Below, in pieces: positions 25,857 through 36,090 of a stretch of DNA of 64,000 nucleotides (its first letter is position 1; the number at the start of each line of letters is the position of its first letter). The DNA comes from Mixia osmundae IAM 14324 (taxonomy: Eukaryota; Basidiomycota; Mixiomycetes; Mixiales; Mixiaceae), in NCBI RefSeq assembly GCF_000708205.1, contig NW_014575562.1:993616-1057615 (forward strand), read 5' to 3'. The position numbers and the translations under genes were made by a program. Below the pieces are notes generated by a model. That model ran no database searches. It was not told the origin of the DNA and saw only the letters and a list, made by a program, of their open reading frames with translations.

Positions 25857-26965
25857 ATGACTAACAAGCCCAGCGAGGTCGCGACTTTCGAGCTTTCGAC
25901 GCTTCAAAGTTCGATCGACGGCTGGGACGACCGACTGATGCGACTGATCCGCACTGCCTTCGATCCATCCAGGAGAATGACGACCGCGGCCAAAGTGACG
26001 TACGCGACCGAACGAGCGACCGAGCTAGCAGAGAATCTCGATGCCGTCAAACGTGAGATCGCGCAAGCTTGCTCATCTGCACAACGCACCCAAGAGGCGA
26101 GCCTGACTTGCTCGATCAGGCGTAAGCCTCCATGCTCACGATCACGTGCACACAGCCGAGACTGGTCGTGGTCTCAAAGCTCAAGCCGCCCAGCGATATC
26201 TTAGCATTACACGAAAAGACGTCACATCTCCATTTCGGCGAGAACTACGTCCAGGAACTCGTCGACAAGGCCAGCATAGTCAGTGCGACGGTTGCATAGT
26301 GCTTTGCAACACGCTTATGGTCGAGTTGCAGTTGCCTGCGAGCATCCGTTGGCGATTCATCGGATCACTACAGAGCAACAAGTGCAAGGTCCTCGCTGGT
26401 ATGGCGACCGTGCCTTTCTGCCCCTTTCGAAGCTGACACGCTTATCCAAGCAATACCCAATCTCGCTGCCGTGGAAACGCTCGACAGCGTCAAGAAGGCT
26501 GATCTCTTCGAACGAGCCTTGTCAGGAGAGAGCGACGATCGCAAGCTTGCAGTCTATCTGCAAGTCAACACGTCCGGTGAGGAAAGCAAGTCGGGTTTGC
26601 CAATTCTGGCCGACAGGAATGCCGACGGCGAGCTCGCCCATCTCGCCCTGCATGTCCTCGACCACTGTCCTCATCTCGAGCTTCAGGGATTGATGACCAT
26701 TGGTGCATACGACAATTCCAACGCGCCGCCCGGCAGCCCAGAGAATGCCGACTTTCGCTCTCTGCGCGAATGTCGTGATGCTTTGAAGGAGAAGCTAGGC
26801 GACAGGCTCCCGTCGCTCGAGCTGTCGATGGGCATGTCTAGCGATTTTGCAGATGCTATTCGAAGCGGCTCTGATAACATCCGCGTTGGCTCCAAGCTGA
26901 TGGGGTCCAGGCCATCAAAGGCAGAAGCAAAGGAAGCCAGAGAGCAGCAAAAAGTCTCAGCCTAG
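25857..26965 (+). CDS. PLP homeostasis protein (PLPBP/YggS family)
   Basis: Pyridoxal-phosphate carrier of the alanine racemase-like fold, involved in vitamin B6 homeostasis. An intron with donor GTAAGC near 26118-26153 joins the N-terminal helix (ATELAENLDAVKREIAQAC) to RPRLVVVSKLKPPSDILAL. The lysine of VSK is the PLP-binding residue. HFGENYVQELVDKA and RWRFIGSLQSNKCK follow across another intron. After a third (donor GTATGG, near 26399) come LAVYLQVNTSGEESKSG, LQGLMTIGAY, and the phosphate-binding LSMGMSSDFADAIRSGSDNIRVG. The ATG at 25857 is used here, giving a roughly 40-residue extension; an internal ATG at 25978 is the start expected from shorter homologues. Confidence 0.9.
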
Positions 26966-28216
26966 CCAGAGTTGTGACCAGCGATGCAACCGTCGCCAGC
27001 TCTCAGCAGTGGAGTCGGCAGCCGCAAACGCCGCTCGGATGGCCATGGGCCTCGCCGCGGTCTGAAATGCGCGGCCTCCTGCGTTCCCTGACGGTGATCT
27101 TCGCCGACCGATCACAGGTGCCCCCACGCCGAATGCGACCCTTGTCCGAAATAGCACGGCCTCTTCCTCGGGTGGACATGGGCAAACCACTCGCCCGTTT
27201 GCACTAGCAAGCATAGACAGTGGCAACAATCATCCCGCCATGTCCGATTTCTCATCGTTCCATGGTCACAAGTCCGGTAGAAATTCGCCGATCCGTTTGT
27301 TCGCGCTGTCTCCCAGCGGGGAGCGCGTTGTCAGCGCTGGACAGTCTTAGCTAAGGGCAAACTCTAAAGTCGACGCGGCGACTGTAGAAGTACGCAGCTC
27401 AGACAAGAGCTTCCGATTTTTCGTTTCCACTCCTCGTAAGCTCATCAGGATCTAGATCCGGCAAGCATGTCAGACGCAGCGGCGGCTGAGCGCGTCAGCC
27501 TACATAGCATCAGGCACGGATTCAGAGGTTAAATTACAAATCGCTTGCTTGCTGGCAGCTACTGCAGCTCCTTACGTGCGAAAACCCGGAGCTTAGCTCA
27601 GGCGCCGAAGACAACTTCGTCCTCGGCGCCTCTGCGACCGGTAACCTTCCTTGCCGCGGCAAGTCTGCGCCGGGTCGTCGAGATCAATTCGCCCTCTTGC
27701 TTGTTGTCAGGCTTCCGGCGGCGATCGTGGCTCTGTACAGAAGTTGAGGCTCCTCAAGCCTCGGTCTGACACGTCAGATCAAGGCGACACGCATTGGGCA
27801 CAGCTCGCTCCTGCGCGACTGCACAACGCCTGCCCGCCTCGAAGCGCGCGAATTTGTCGAGGCCATCTGTCATTCCTCTTCGAAAGTACAGCGAGGAAGC
27901 ATCTTTGGGCAGTACACGACGCTCCTTAGATCGCGCAAGCATCTGTGTTAAGTGCAAGAGTATCTCAGCAGCCCAAGCAGACTTTTTCAAGCCGTAATCG
28001 CAAGTAGCGACAGGTCCAAATAGCAGCAATCGACCGCCCGTCAGCATCCGATCCGATCGCAGACAATCTGTACCCAGTATCTGTTCTGTCAGCGACGACA
28101 GGCATCAGTCTATGCATAGCTGGCTAGCACCTCTCTGACCGCGAAGTGATTGCAGTCTGTCGACCTAAGCACAAGGCCGTTTTAGAGGATAGATCATCAG
28201 CCACAACAAACGGATC
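26966..28216. other. Gene-poor region between PLPBP and the cold-shock gene
   Basis: This 1.25 kb stretch is unusually empty for the window. Several frames on both strands are open for 60-97 codons, but most start at TTG/CTG and match nothing I know. The 60-codon minus frame at 27003-27185 is arginine-rich and probably compositional. Sequence around 27250-27540 has stops in all frames. The one exon pair I would keep as a candidate gene is listed separately at 27598-28047. The last 170 bp probably form the promoter and leader of the cold-shock gene. No tRNA or known RNA motif was seen. Confidence 0.4.
27598..28047 (-). CDS. Candidate small gene, family unknown
   Basis: A minus-strand frame from the ATG at 28047 reads MLTGGRLLLFGPVATCDYG, then SKERRVLPKDASSLYFRRGM and DKFARFEAGRRCAVAQERA. 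A donor-like GTGTCG at about 27797 and an acceptor CTGTACAG near 27735 could join it to a lysine/arginine-rich exon (ELISTTRRRLAAARKVTGR) ending at a TGA at 27598. Phase agrees only if the second of two adjacent AG dinucleotides is used, which weakens the model. A second intron-like end (CTTGCACTTAACACAG) lies just before an internal ATG at about 27951, so the gene might instead start there. Mixed charge and sensible composition favour coding, but no homologue is recognised. Confidence 0.3.
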
Positions 28217-29495
28217 ATGTCCGGAGGCAATACACTGCCGTACATGCCAGCAGGCCTCGTTGGCGCTACGAGCTCTTCTGCGTCAGCCCCTGGCTCCCAG
28301 CGGCTGTCGCTGCGCAGCGGCTTGCCTTCGCCTGTCACCGCAACGACCGGTCAACAAAGTCATCAAGCCACAACAAGCTCTGCCGGACGTCCTGCCGTCT
28401 TCTCCCTCGATGACGAACCGAACCCGGGCGCATCCTTCGCTACGCCTTCTTCTCGATCGAGCATACCCAAGCGTGTTGGCGTCTGCAAGTTCTTCAACAC
28501 ACAGAAAGGCTTTGGCTTCATCAATGACTCTCGTCCCGAGGAGCTTGGCGGTCAAGAGGGTGCGCGGCTTTGAGCTGCCTTTGGTGCTCAGCTGATTCTC
28601 TAGCTCGTTCTCAACAGTCTTTGTCCACTATACGGCCATTCACGGCAAGGGCGGCTTCAAATCCTTGGCAGAAGTACGTTGCATGTTGAGAGTTAGGTCC
28701 TACTGCGCTGACTTCGATGCACAGGGCGAGGAGGTCGAATACGAGGTCAACGCAGGTCAAAAGGGCTTCACAGCAGCCAATGTTACCGGCCCCGGCGGTC
28801 GCCCTGTTCTGGGAGACCAGAAGCCGAAGCTCAGGTGAGTGCTTTCGTCTGGCTGGTCGTGATTCCGAAGCTTATCACGATCGGCCTCGCACAGACCTCA
28901 GCACATCTTCCCTGCCCCCTATGGCGCACTAGGCATCGGCTATGGCGATCCCTACTTCCAGGTCGCTCAGATGTATGGCCAGCCGGCCCCATACGGACAA
29001 CAGTACATGTTCTTGCCCACACCGGCCGGTCAGCTGTCATTGGCGCAGCAGCAGCAACAGCTTTTGCTACAGCAGGCCAATCAGCTCAACTCCCTCGCTC
29101 AGCTGCAGCAACAGCAGCAACAGCAGCAGGCACCCTACAATACCCGCTTGCTTGCTACGCCAATCGGTGCACGTACGCCAGATCCTCTGGCAGGCCAGAG
29201 CTCGGCTACACTCGATGCATTCAACAATCCAGGCTATAATTCGGCTACGCTTGCAGACTTCAACAATCTAGCCTCGATGTACGGCGGCGTGGCCGGCTTG
29301 CCCAACCGTCAAATGCGTCCTGCCGAATTTGCTGGCTCGCCCATCGATGCTGCCGTCGGCTCACACATACGCGCGGGCAGCTCAAGCTTGGCCGTCGGTA
29401 GCTCTGCGCCTGCAGCTAGCAGTCCCATTGGCGCATCTCGACCCGGTCAGCCTGGATCTGGCGCGAATCGCAATGTAGGCGCACCCGGCAGCCAG

Positions 29496-29532
<37 letters not shown>

Positions 29533-29603
29533 TTCTGTTCGGTACACCTTCGCTCTTCCCGTCACCCTCTGGCGCACCCGCAAAGTCGCCAGCGTTCCGT
29601 TGA
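28217..29603 (+). CDS. Cold-shock-domain RNA-binding protein with poly-Q tail
   Basis: A Y-box/cold-shock-type nucleic acid binding protein, probably an mRNA regulator. The ATG at 28217 starts a low-complexity Ser/Thr-rich stretch of about 90 residues. The cold-shock domain follows: KRVGVCKFFNTQKGFGFI (RNP1), an intron at about 28559-28616, then VFVHYTAIHGKGGFKSLAEG (RNP2). Another intron near 28672-28725 leads to GEEVEYEVNAGQKGFTAANV. A fourth exon begins after the intron at about 28836-28896 and encodes PQHIFPAPYG and a Tyr/Gly/Gln-rich low-complexity region with three glutamine tracts. The longest tract (29493-29531) is nearly pure CAG. The C-terminus is Ala/Ser/Pro-rich. The layout suggests condensate-forming ability, which is inference. 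Confidence 0.88.
29493..29531 (+). repeat. CAG trinucleotide repeat coding for glutamine
   Basis: Thirteen CAG/CAA codons in a row inside the cold-shock-domain gene, interrupted once by CAA. Shorter, more mixed glutamine tracts lie at about 29045-29060 and 29103-29130. Pure CAG runs are prone to length change. Confidence 0.9.
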
Positions 29604-29872
29604 TACACATGTGTACGACTACCCAAAACGAGCCGAGAGAGCTCGAAAGCCCTCATCCGTCGCAACCCGTAGATCAGCCGTAATGACGTTCGACGAGAAT
29701 CTTTTACTCGCAATCGCATCTTTTACGCAAGATACCTAGTCTTGTAACTGTACTGCATAGAACGCGGAACTTGATCTTCACCCGACATGCTGACTGAACA
29801 CGCACTCACATTTGCTTTGATGGGAACAACAACGAGGTAGCATGACATCCGCTTGGAGTGTTAAGGTGCCAG

Positions 29873-31767
29873 TCAGGGCTCTGGCGAAGGTGAGACAACG
29901 AACGCATTGCTGCGTGTCAATCGGCGTGATCTCGGCTGAGCGTCGAGCGATGAGCGAGCGGATCGAGTCGCAATTGTCTCGGTGTCGGCAGCGGGCTTCG
30001 TCGTCTCTGCCTCGGTTGAGGCATGAGCGCTGGGTTCTGATGAGGGTTCGGGAATCGTAGACGGGCCTGTTGCGGTCGAGGTGAAGTCATTGGCATTCTT
30101 CGAACCAGATGCAGCATTGGCAACCTCGCTCGCTGGTGTCTCTCGCCAGATGTGATTGAACTCTCGATTGTGAGCGTCCCTGGCCGTGGTGTCCTCGCCA
30201 TAGTTGACCCACTGACGCGTGCAGAAGCGACCCTCTGTGCAATCAGGTCGAGCTAGCTCGCCGGCTGCCCTTGTCTCGTTAGACTGAGACATCTCAAAGG
30301 AAAGCGCTCAGACTGACCAGGAAGAAAGCGGATACGTTCGACGATCCACCAGTCGAAGAGACAGTCGTCCAGCAAGATGCGACGGCAAGGTTCGCAGACG
30401 ACTTTGTCGACCGTCATGATGGGCGGGAGATTGTAATCACGCTGCAGAGCGTCACTGAGGCCGAGACCTTCCTTTCCGCGATCTCGGTGCACGTTGAGGA
30501 TCTTGTACAAGAGGGGCGTGTACAAGTCGCGCGAGCCGGCAAATTGTTCGGCGCAATAGTTGCGAAGTAGACTGGCCTCATAAGGATTGAGAATGCGCGT
30601 GGAAGCGGGCGTGAACTCTGGTACGCCATAGGAGGAAGGCAGTGGATCAGCTGCACGGTCGTACAGTGAGCTCGCTACGGTCCGGTGGGTTGATCGACCC
30701 ACCTGTCATGTCATCGAGACGACGTGGTTGCTCGTAAGCAGCGGGACAGTCTTGGTATGCGCCACACCAGGTCTCCTTGCAGATGGTGCAACGCCAACGG
30801 TCATTCGTTTCCTGGTCGTCACGATCAGGAAAATGATCTCCGCAGCCTTCTCGCGATTGTCAGCAAGAAAGGAAGCGAAGACCGTGCTCGCGCTTGCCTG
30901 CACAGGTGAGATGATCCGGAATGGGATCGCCATGATAATAGCGACGCTGATAGGGCAGGAGCTGGCGAGGATTGGGAATCGGTCGTGCACAGGTGTAGCC
31001 TGAGCGATTCGTATTGCCCGGAGCACAGCAAGGGCAAGGGCTGTGTGATCGTCTCGTGAGCGTGCTGCGCATGTTTGGCAGAGTGAGCTCACAAGACGAG
31101 GTCTTCATCCATGTCTGACTCATCGTCTTCATCTCGCGCCATCGTGGCAAAGATCTGTCGGTCAGACAAGCATCAACCAGCGTTCAGCGCCTCGCAAGTA
31201 CAAAGCTGGCTCACTCGTTCGCCACGCTTGTAGATGGCTTTGGCTTGATCTCGCTCGCCGGTCGGGCGAGCTTTGGTAGGATCATACTCGATGAGTGCCT
31301 CGGTGAGCTGGTCTGCCATGCGAGACTCGGTGGCATGGGAGACATCGATGCGGCATTGAGGACAGGTAGCATGTCTGCTCGACTGGACTATCGGCGCCAT
31401 AGCGGAGCGCAGAGCGTATTTGACTCACCCGAGCAGCCATGGCTTGAGACAAGCGCCGCAGAAGGTGTGCAGACATGGCATGAGCGACACTGCGTCAATG
31501 TAGCTGCCTTGGCACACGCCTACGACGGCCAGCACGTCAGACATGGCAAAAGTACAGCTGTGCAGCAGCCAGTGACTTGCCGCAGAGGAGTGAATCTTCG
31601 AGTGCGGTGATCAGTCGCTCCAGCTTGAGCTTGCGCTGCTCCTGTTCCTTGCGCTCTTCCTCCTCCCGACCGCCATCACCTTCACGGCTAGCCCGAGGTC
31701 GTTTGCGGCCTCTCTTGCCGACCTGACCGTCCGAGCCCATCCCTGGAGCGCTGTCGTCAGTCTTCAT
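29873..31767 (-). CDS. CHFR-like RING/PBZ E3 ubiquitin ligase lacking an FHA domain
   Basis: An E3 ubiquitin ligase resembling the C-terminal part of CHFR. The start at 31767 (MKTDDSAPGMGSDG) opens a basic, acidic-linker N-terminus. The RING finger is assembled over introns: LLCGVCQGSYIDAVSLMPCLH, TFCGACLKPWLLG, then ATCPQCRIDVSHATES. The first junction requires a GC-AG intron (31520-31580). After DEDDESDMDEDLVL comes the cysteine-rich region (WRCTICKETWCGAYQDCP and VVCEPCRRILLDDCLFDWW). A PBZ-like zinc finger follows: Cys-x5-Cys in DCTEGRFC, then His-x5-His in AHNREFNHIW. PBZ fingers bind poly(ADP-ribose) in CHFR. The C-terminus is disordered. No FHA domain is present, and only 161 bp separate this start from the next gene. 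Confidence 0.85.
31520..31580 (-). other. GC-AG intron inside the RING finger
   Basis: Minus-strand intron of 61 bp with donor GCAAGT and acceptor CCGTCGTAG. Splicing here joins CTC TGC G to GC GTG TGC, producing the Cys-x2-Cys pair (LLCGVC) that starts the RING. Nearby GT donors put the downstream SLMPCLHTFC motif out of frame or leave a stop codon, so the GC donor is the only junction that gives a complete RING. Confidence 0.7.
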
Positions 31768-31928
31768 CAAGCATCAGCACGCTCGACGAACTCAGCCTCT
31801 GTCGTCCAGGCACAAGCGAGCTTATCGTCGGCCTGGCGCTGTCGTCGTCGACTGGCGATTTCCGACGCGAAACGTTAAAGTCTGTCGAGCAAGCAAGCCA
31901 GCAGGCCCCTCACGAGCCTCCACAGTCG

Positions 31929-33440
31929 ATGACATCAGCCTACAATGACGCCATAGATCGCATAGCAGCCTTTGCCAAGCGCAGACACTGTGAGCTCGCC
32001 TCTCTGCCCACTATACCGCATCGAGACGAACTTGACCGGGCACTCTCTGGCTTGCTACGCAATGTCCCAATTGGGCCTGAGCCTCTCTCGGAAACGTTGG
32101 ACTGCTTGCTCGGAAGTATTGTACCTGCACTCGCTCAAGGTCAAGCTGGACCGCGCTATTTTGGCTTTGTCACCGGTGGAACGACGGATGCAGCTCAGCT
32201 CGCCGACTTTCTCACCACCTTGCTCGACACCAATGCCGCAGTCAATCTGCCAGGCGCGAGCATTGCCACCTATGTAGAGGATCTGGCGCTGCGCTATGTG
32301 CTTCAGATGGTCGGACTGCCGCCTGACGTCTACCAAGGCATCCTCACAACGGGCGCAACATCGGCTAATATCCTCGGACTGGGCTGCGGACGCAACACGG
32401 TCATTCGACGCGTCAGAGCGAGCGAGGGTGAGTCAGACTGGGATGTATCACTTGACGGCCTCGGGGGTGTCGATGTCGATGTATTCTGTGCTGGCGCGCA
32501 TGTGTCTGTACTCAAAGCGGCAGGCGTGCTCGGTATAGGTCGACGAAACTGTCACGATCTCACAAAAGACGGCACACCGGCTGATTTCGATCGCGCCAAA
32601 CTCGAGACCAGGCTGAGAGAGAATGTCGAACGTCGAAGAGGAAGCATCGTCGTAGCCTCGGCCGGCGAGGTCAATACTGGCGCGTTCACAGACTTGTCGG
32701 GCTTATCCGAACTATGCCAAATGTACGGAGCTTGGTTCCACGTTGATGCAGCGTTCGGCTATCTAGCTTTGCTCCATCCTCTCTTCAAGCATCATCTTCG
32801 CGGGTTCAGCGATGCAGACTCTATCACGACAGATGCACACAAGCAGTTCAACGTGCCTTACGACTGTGGCGTGTTCTTCACCCGATCTAAGCGCATCCTG
32901 CTCGATCTCTGCGCTTCCGGACCGGCGGCGTATCTAGATGATATGCACATGACTTGCCACCCGATAGATGAGGATGAGACACTTATGGTGGCCAGAGCAT
33001 TGTCTGCCAAACTGCCGTCGCCTCTCAATCTTGGCCTCGAGAACAGTCGGCGCTGTCGTGCTCTGCCGCTTTTTGCCTCCTTGACCTCTCTGGGTGTGCT
33101 TGGATACAGCGAGCTCGTCGAACGCCAGTGCGGCTTCGCCGCAGCAGTTGCCCATATGATCCGATCCGATTTCGCTAAAGAGCTTTACCTCATCAATAGC
33201 GATCAGGACATGTACATCATCGTGCTCTTCGCGCCTGCACGCACCTGCACAAATCCTCGGTACAGAGGCAAAGAGGGTAGCGGCAACTTCACCGACGACA
33301 TCAATGCCACCCGAAAGCTCTACCTGACAAAGACAAACTGGAGAGGCACTCCGGCAATCAGATTGGCAGTCTCAAATTGGGCAACTAGCATGTCCGATCT
33401 CACCATCGTGCGACAAGTCTTCGAAAAGCTGTTGCTATAA
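31929..33440 (+). CDS. Group II PLP-dependent decarboxylase (aromatic amino acid type)
   Basis: A single-exon, 503-residue pyridoxal-phosphate decarboxylase of the group II family (aromatic-L-amino-acid, tyrosine or glutamate decarboxylase relatives). Motifs in order: RYFGFVTGGTTDAAQLADFL, NLPGASIATYVEDLALRYVL, TTGATSANILGLGCGRN, the cofactor-stacking region VFCAGAHVSVLKAAGVLG, AWFHVDAAFGYLALL (phosphate and pyridine nitrogen Asp), and the Schiff-base lysine in TDAHKQFNVPYDCGVFF (Lys305). The C-terminus has NWRGTPAIRLAVSNWATS, typical of the family's small domain. The start at 31929 is the first ATG. Lack of introns is unusual in this window. Converges on the DUF3292 gene with 91 bp between stops. 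Substrate not determinable. Confidence 0.9.
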   Translation: MTSAYNDAIDRIAAFAKRRHCELASLPTIPHRDELDRALSGLLRNVPIGPEPLSETLDCLLGSIVPALAQGQAGPRYFGFVTGGTTDAAQLADFLTTLLDTNAAVNLPGASIATYVEDLALRYVLQMVGLPPDVYQGILTTGATSANILGLGCGRNTVIRRVRASEGESDWDVSLDGLGGVDVDVFCAGAHVSVLKAAGVLGIGRRNCHDLTKDGTPADFDRAKLETRLRENVERRRGSIVVASAGEVNTGAFTDLSGLSELCQMYGAWFHVDAAFGYLALLHPLFKHHLRGFSDADSITTDAHKQFNVPYDCGVFFTRSKRILLDLCASGPAAYLDDMHMTCHPIDEDETLMVARALSAKLPSPLNLGLENSRRCRALPLFASLTSLGVLGYSELVERQCGFAAAVAHMIRSDFAKELYLINSDQDMYIIVLFAPARTCTNPRYRGKEGSGNFTDDINATRKLYLTKTNWRGTPAIRLAVSNWATSMSDLTIVRQVFEKLLL

Positions 33441-33531
33441 TCTAGATGCATATAGATGTATGAACATGCCTGAGAGAAAGTCCATCGTGAGATGCTGGCG
33501 CGTGCGCGCACAAGATAGACAAATGCCTTCT

Positions 33532-35861
33532 CTACCAGCTCTCCCATTGGTGGTTGGCGAGAGAAAGCAATCGATTGAAGCACTCGTCTCGTCGCTTGAT
33601 AGCGGTCAGTAGCTTCGAGTTGCCTTGCTTATCGATGATGGCTAGACCATCGACAATGTCGAGATTGAGTGCATAAGACACTACGAGCTTGCTCTTCCAG
33701 CCAAGACCTCCGACTTTCTTGAGCTCCTGGATATCTGCGATGGGCAAGGTCCAGATGGCTTCTGCGCCAAGCGTAAACGTGTTGTAGAATGCGATGCAAG
33801 GTGGTGTAGAGGTTGTCTGTACATTGAGATGGCCGCGCTTGCCATGCAGACGTGCTTGGTAATAGGATGGCCCGTCGACGGGCTCGTCCATCGAGCTGAA
33901 CAAGACACCGATCCTCCTCTTCGAGCTTTCCGAGCCTACAGTAGCCTTGACGCGATCTGCACCGAGGGCAGCGCCGACACCCGCTCGCGTGCTAGACTTG
34001 ATAAAGCTGACGAGCTTGGATTGCTTCTTGGGTTTTGCGTCTGCTTTCTTATCTTGCTCGGTCTTCTCCTTGCCTTCTGGCGAATCGTGATCGAGTACTG
34101 CGCCTTTCTCATCGACGACTGGCGCAGGTGGTGGCACACCGCCGGCAGTGCCAGGAGGGGGTGGCAAAGGTGCTCTGTTACGCTCGGCGACGCGTAGCAG
34201 GGTGAGTGTCAATTGAGCATTGGTAGGTACGCCCTTGAGCAGCGAGTGACGGAGCTCGAGATACTTGGGCCAGTCTGGCACGCGCTCATTGAGTTCGTGC
34301 ACACCACGGTCGATGGCGGGCTGGCCGAAGAAGGCAAAGCCGATGCCGAAAGTGGCCATTCGTACAGCGAGAGCCGAGGTCAGCAGGAAGCTCACGACTA
34401 GAATCGGCAGAAGAGCGGCTGCAAATTTGAGCCTGGCGGTATGCTGAGGGAACGGTTTGGTCGGCGAAAGAGCGCTGCTCGACGTCAGTACGTACTGCGG
34501 CAAGGTGGAAGAGACATACTTTGCAAATCGCTCCCAGCCGTCTGCAATATCACCGATAGCGTGCATGATGGGTCGCATCTTGGTCCACATAGCTTCTTGC
34601 ACGGGTTCTTTCGTCTTATCGCTCTTCTTCGAGACTTTGTCGCCTTGCGCAATCTTCTTTGCATCTGTTGCGGCAGTCACATCGGTAATGTCTGGCAAAG
34701 TGTCTGGCTTCGCTTTCGGAGACTTTGAAGAGGTACTGGACGTGTCATCCATCTCTGCGACATGATCTTCCTGCGAGGCCGCGCCTTTGCCCACGGCAGA
34801 TCCAACGGCAATAGCAGCAAACGAGTTGACGAAATTCGAGGCTTCTTGCTCGACCGCTTCGCCTTTGAATTCTTCGCTCGCGCCAGTCAGCGAGTCTTTT
34901 GAGCCAAGTTCGCCAGAGGCTGTCTGCTTGCGTTTGCCGGTAGATGCGTCAATGAGAGCCAGAGGTGCTGGCGGGAACAGGTATACACGCGCTGGTGGAT
35001 GGACGATGAGGAGCAGCAACAGACATACAAAGAGAGGTCCAAGCTTTCCGAAGATCCAGGCAAAGGTGTAGGCTACGGCGAACGCAGTCGTCCTCCTCGG
35101 CTCTTGCCACGAGCGCAACCTTGCGATCTGTTTTGCAAAGGCTGTCATTCCAACAATCTGAGATCTTGCGTGAGATGATGGATGCAAGTCCGAGTTGAGG
35201 GACATACGACGGTCATGTAGAGACGCTCGATGGTCGCGCGTAGCTTGTCAGGCGAGAACTCCTCCTCGTCTGCGATATTGAGGTCAAGGCCTTGCATGGG
35301 GGGTGCCTCGAGCGCCTTGACGTGGTACATCCTAGTACTTCTGTCAGCACCGGTCGAGGTGTACAATGGAGCCAACACACTGCTTGTTGAAACGACGAAG
35401 CAAGATCCAGAGCTGGTCATTGCTGACGCCTGCGAGAGTCTTGAGCGCCAAGATCCTACAGTCGAAGCCAGCAAACCTTGTACAAGCGGAGCCGGAGCAT
35501 CGACGTCAGGTTCCCAGCCCAGATCCTCGACGGGATCCGTCTTGGCAGCGATGACATCTTTCTCATCCTTGCCCTCTTGCGCTCGCTTCTCGGCCAGGTC
35601 GACATGCTCGTGGTCTTGCGATGCTCGTTTGGCATTGATGCCTTCTATGGAGGTCTTGATAGGCGCCGCTAGTCCGTCAGAATCTGCATGCTGTGAAATG
35701 TCCTGCTTGGGGGCGGTGGGCGCAGTCGGATGAGATTGGTCTGCCACCTGGGCCAGCGCTGCTAGTTGCGCAGACTCGCCAGGCACGTCATCTACATCCT
35801 TGACTCCGATAGCTCGCGCAAGCTTGATGTCACCAGGTTCGCCTGACTCGTGGCGGTCCAT
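33532..35861 (-). CDS. DUF3292 membrane protein
   Basis: A fungal-specific protein of the uncharacterised DUF3292 (PF11696-type) family; function unknown. The start at 35861 opens a charged, disordered region (MDRHESGEPGDIKLARAIG). Then DLGWEPDVDAPAPLVQG leads across introns near 35341-35390 and 35480-35500 to NDQLWILLRRFNKQ and MYHVKALEAPPMQGLDLNIADEEEFSPDK, the signature of the family. The intron at about 35162-35211 joins YMTVV to the main 500-codon exon. Membrane helices are at LGPLFVCLLLLLIVHPPARVYLF and LPILVVSFLLTSALAVRMATFG. The C-terminus has a GRAM/PH-like part (SYYQARLHGKRGHLNV, AFYNTFTLGAEAIWTLPIADI). Likely a peripheral ER or vacuolar membrane protein, inferred only from topology. 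Confidence 0.85.
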
Positions 35862-36090
35862 CGTCTCGGCTGGTGTACTCCAATCACGGCGCGCGTAGCA
35901 AAAGAGTCGACGAGTGTTCGACTATGACGTAATTGATTGTTCTTATCCTGGCGCGCCTTTGCGCATTGCACTCCATTCCCCTCCTCTGCGACGCTCTTCT
36001 TGTTTGGTACCTGGCGGTGCAAATGTCTCATCGAATCTCAGCAACCACTTTGCCCTATCTACCTCCGCGCCAACAGTACCCTTGCTCGCC

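Noticed and set aside
24830-25867. Longer pirin with an N-terminal transmembrane helix
   Set aside because: The extension begins only at a TTG and would leave almost no promoter for PLPBP; the ATG at 25642 matches normal pirin starts.
27003-27185. Arginine-rich 60-codon minus frame resembling a histone-like N-terminus
   Set aside because: Only the first few residues recall a histone tail; the rest matches no histone fold and looks compositional.
27540-27660. tRNA-like segment with GC-rich stems
   Set aside because: The inverted pieces do not form acceptor, anticodon and T arms together, and no B-box consensus is present.
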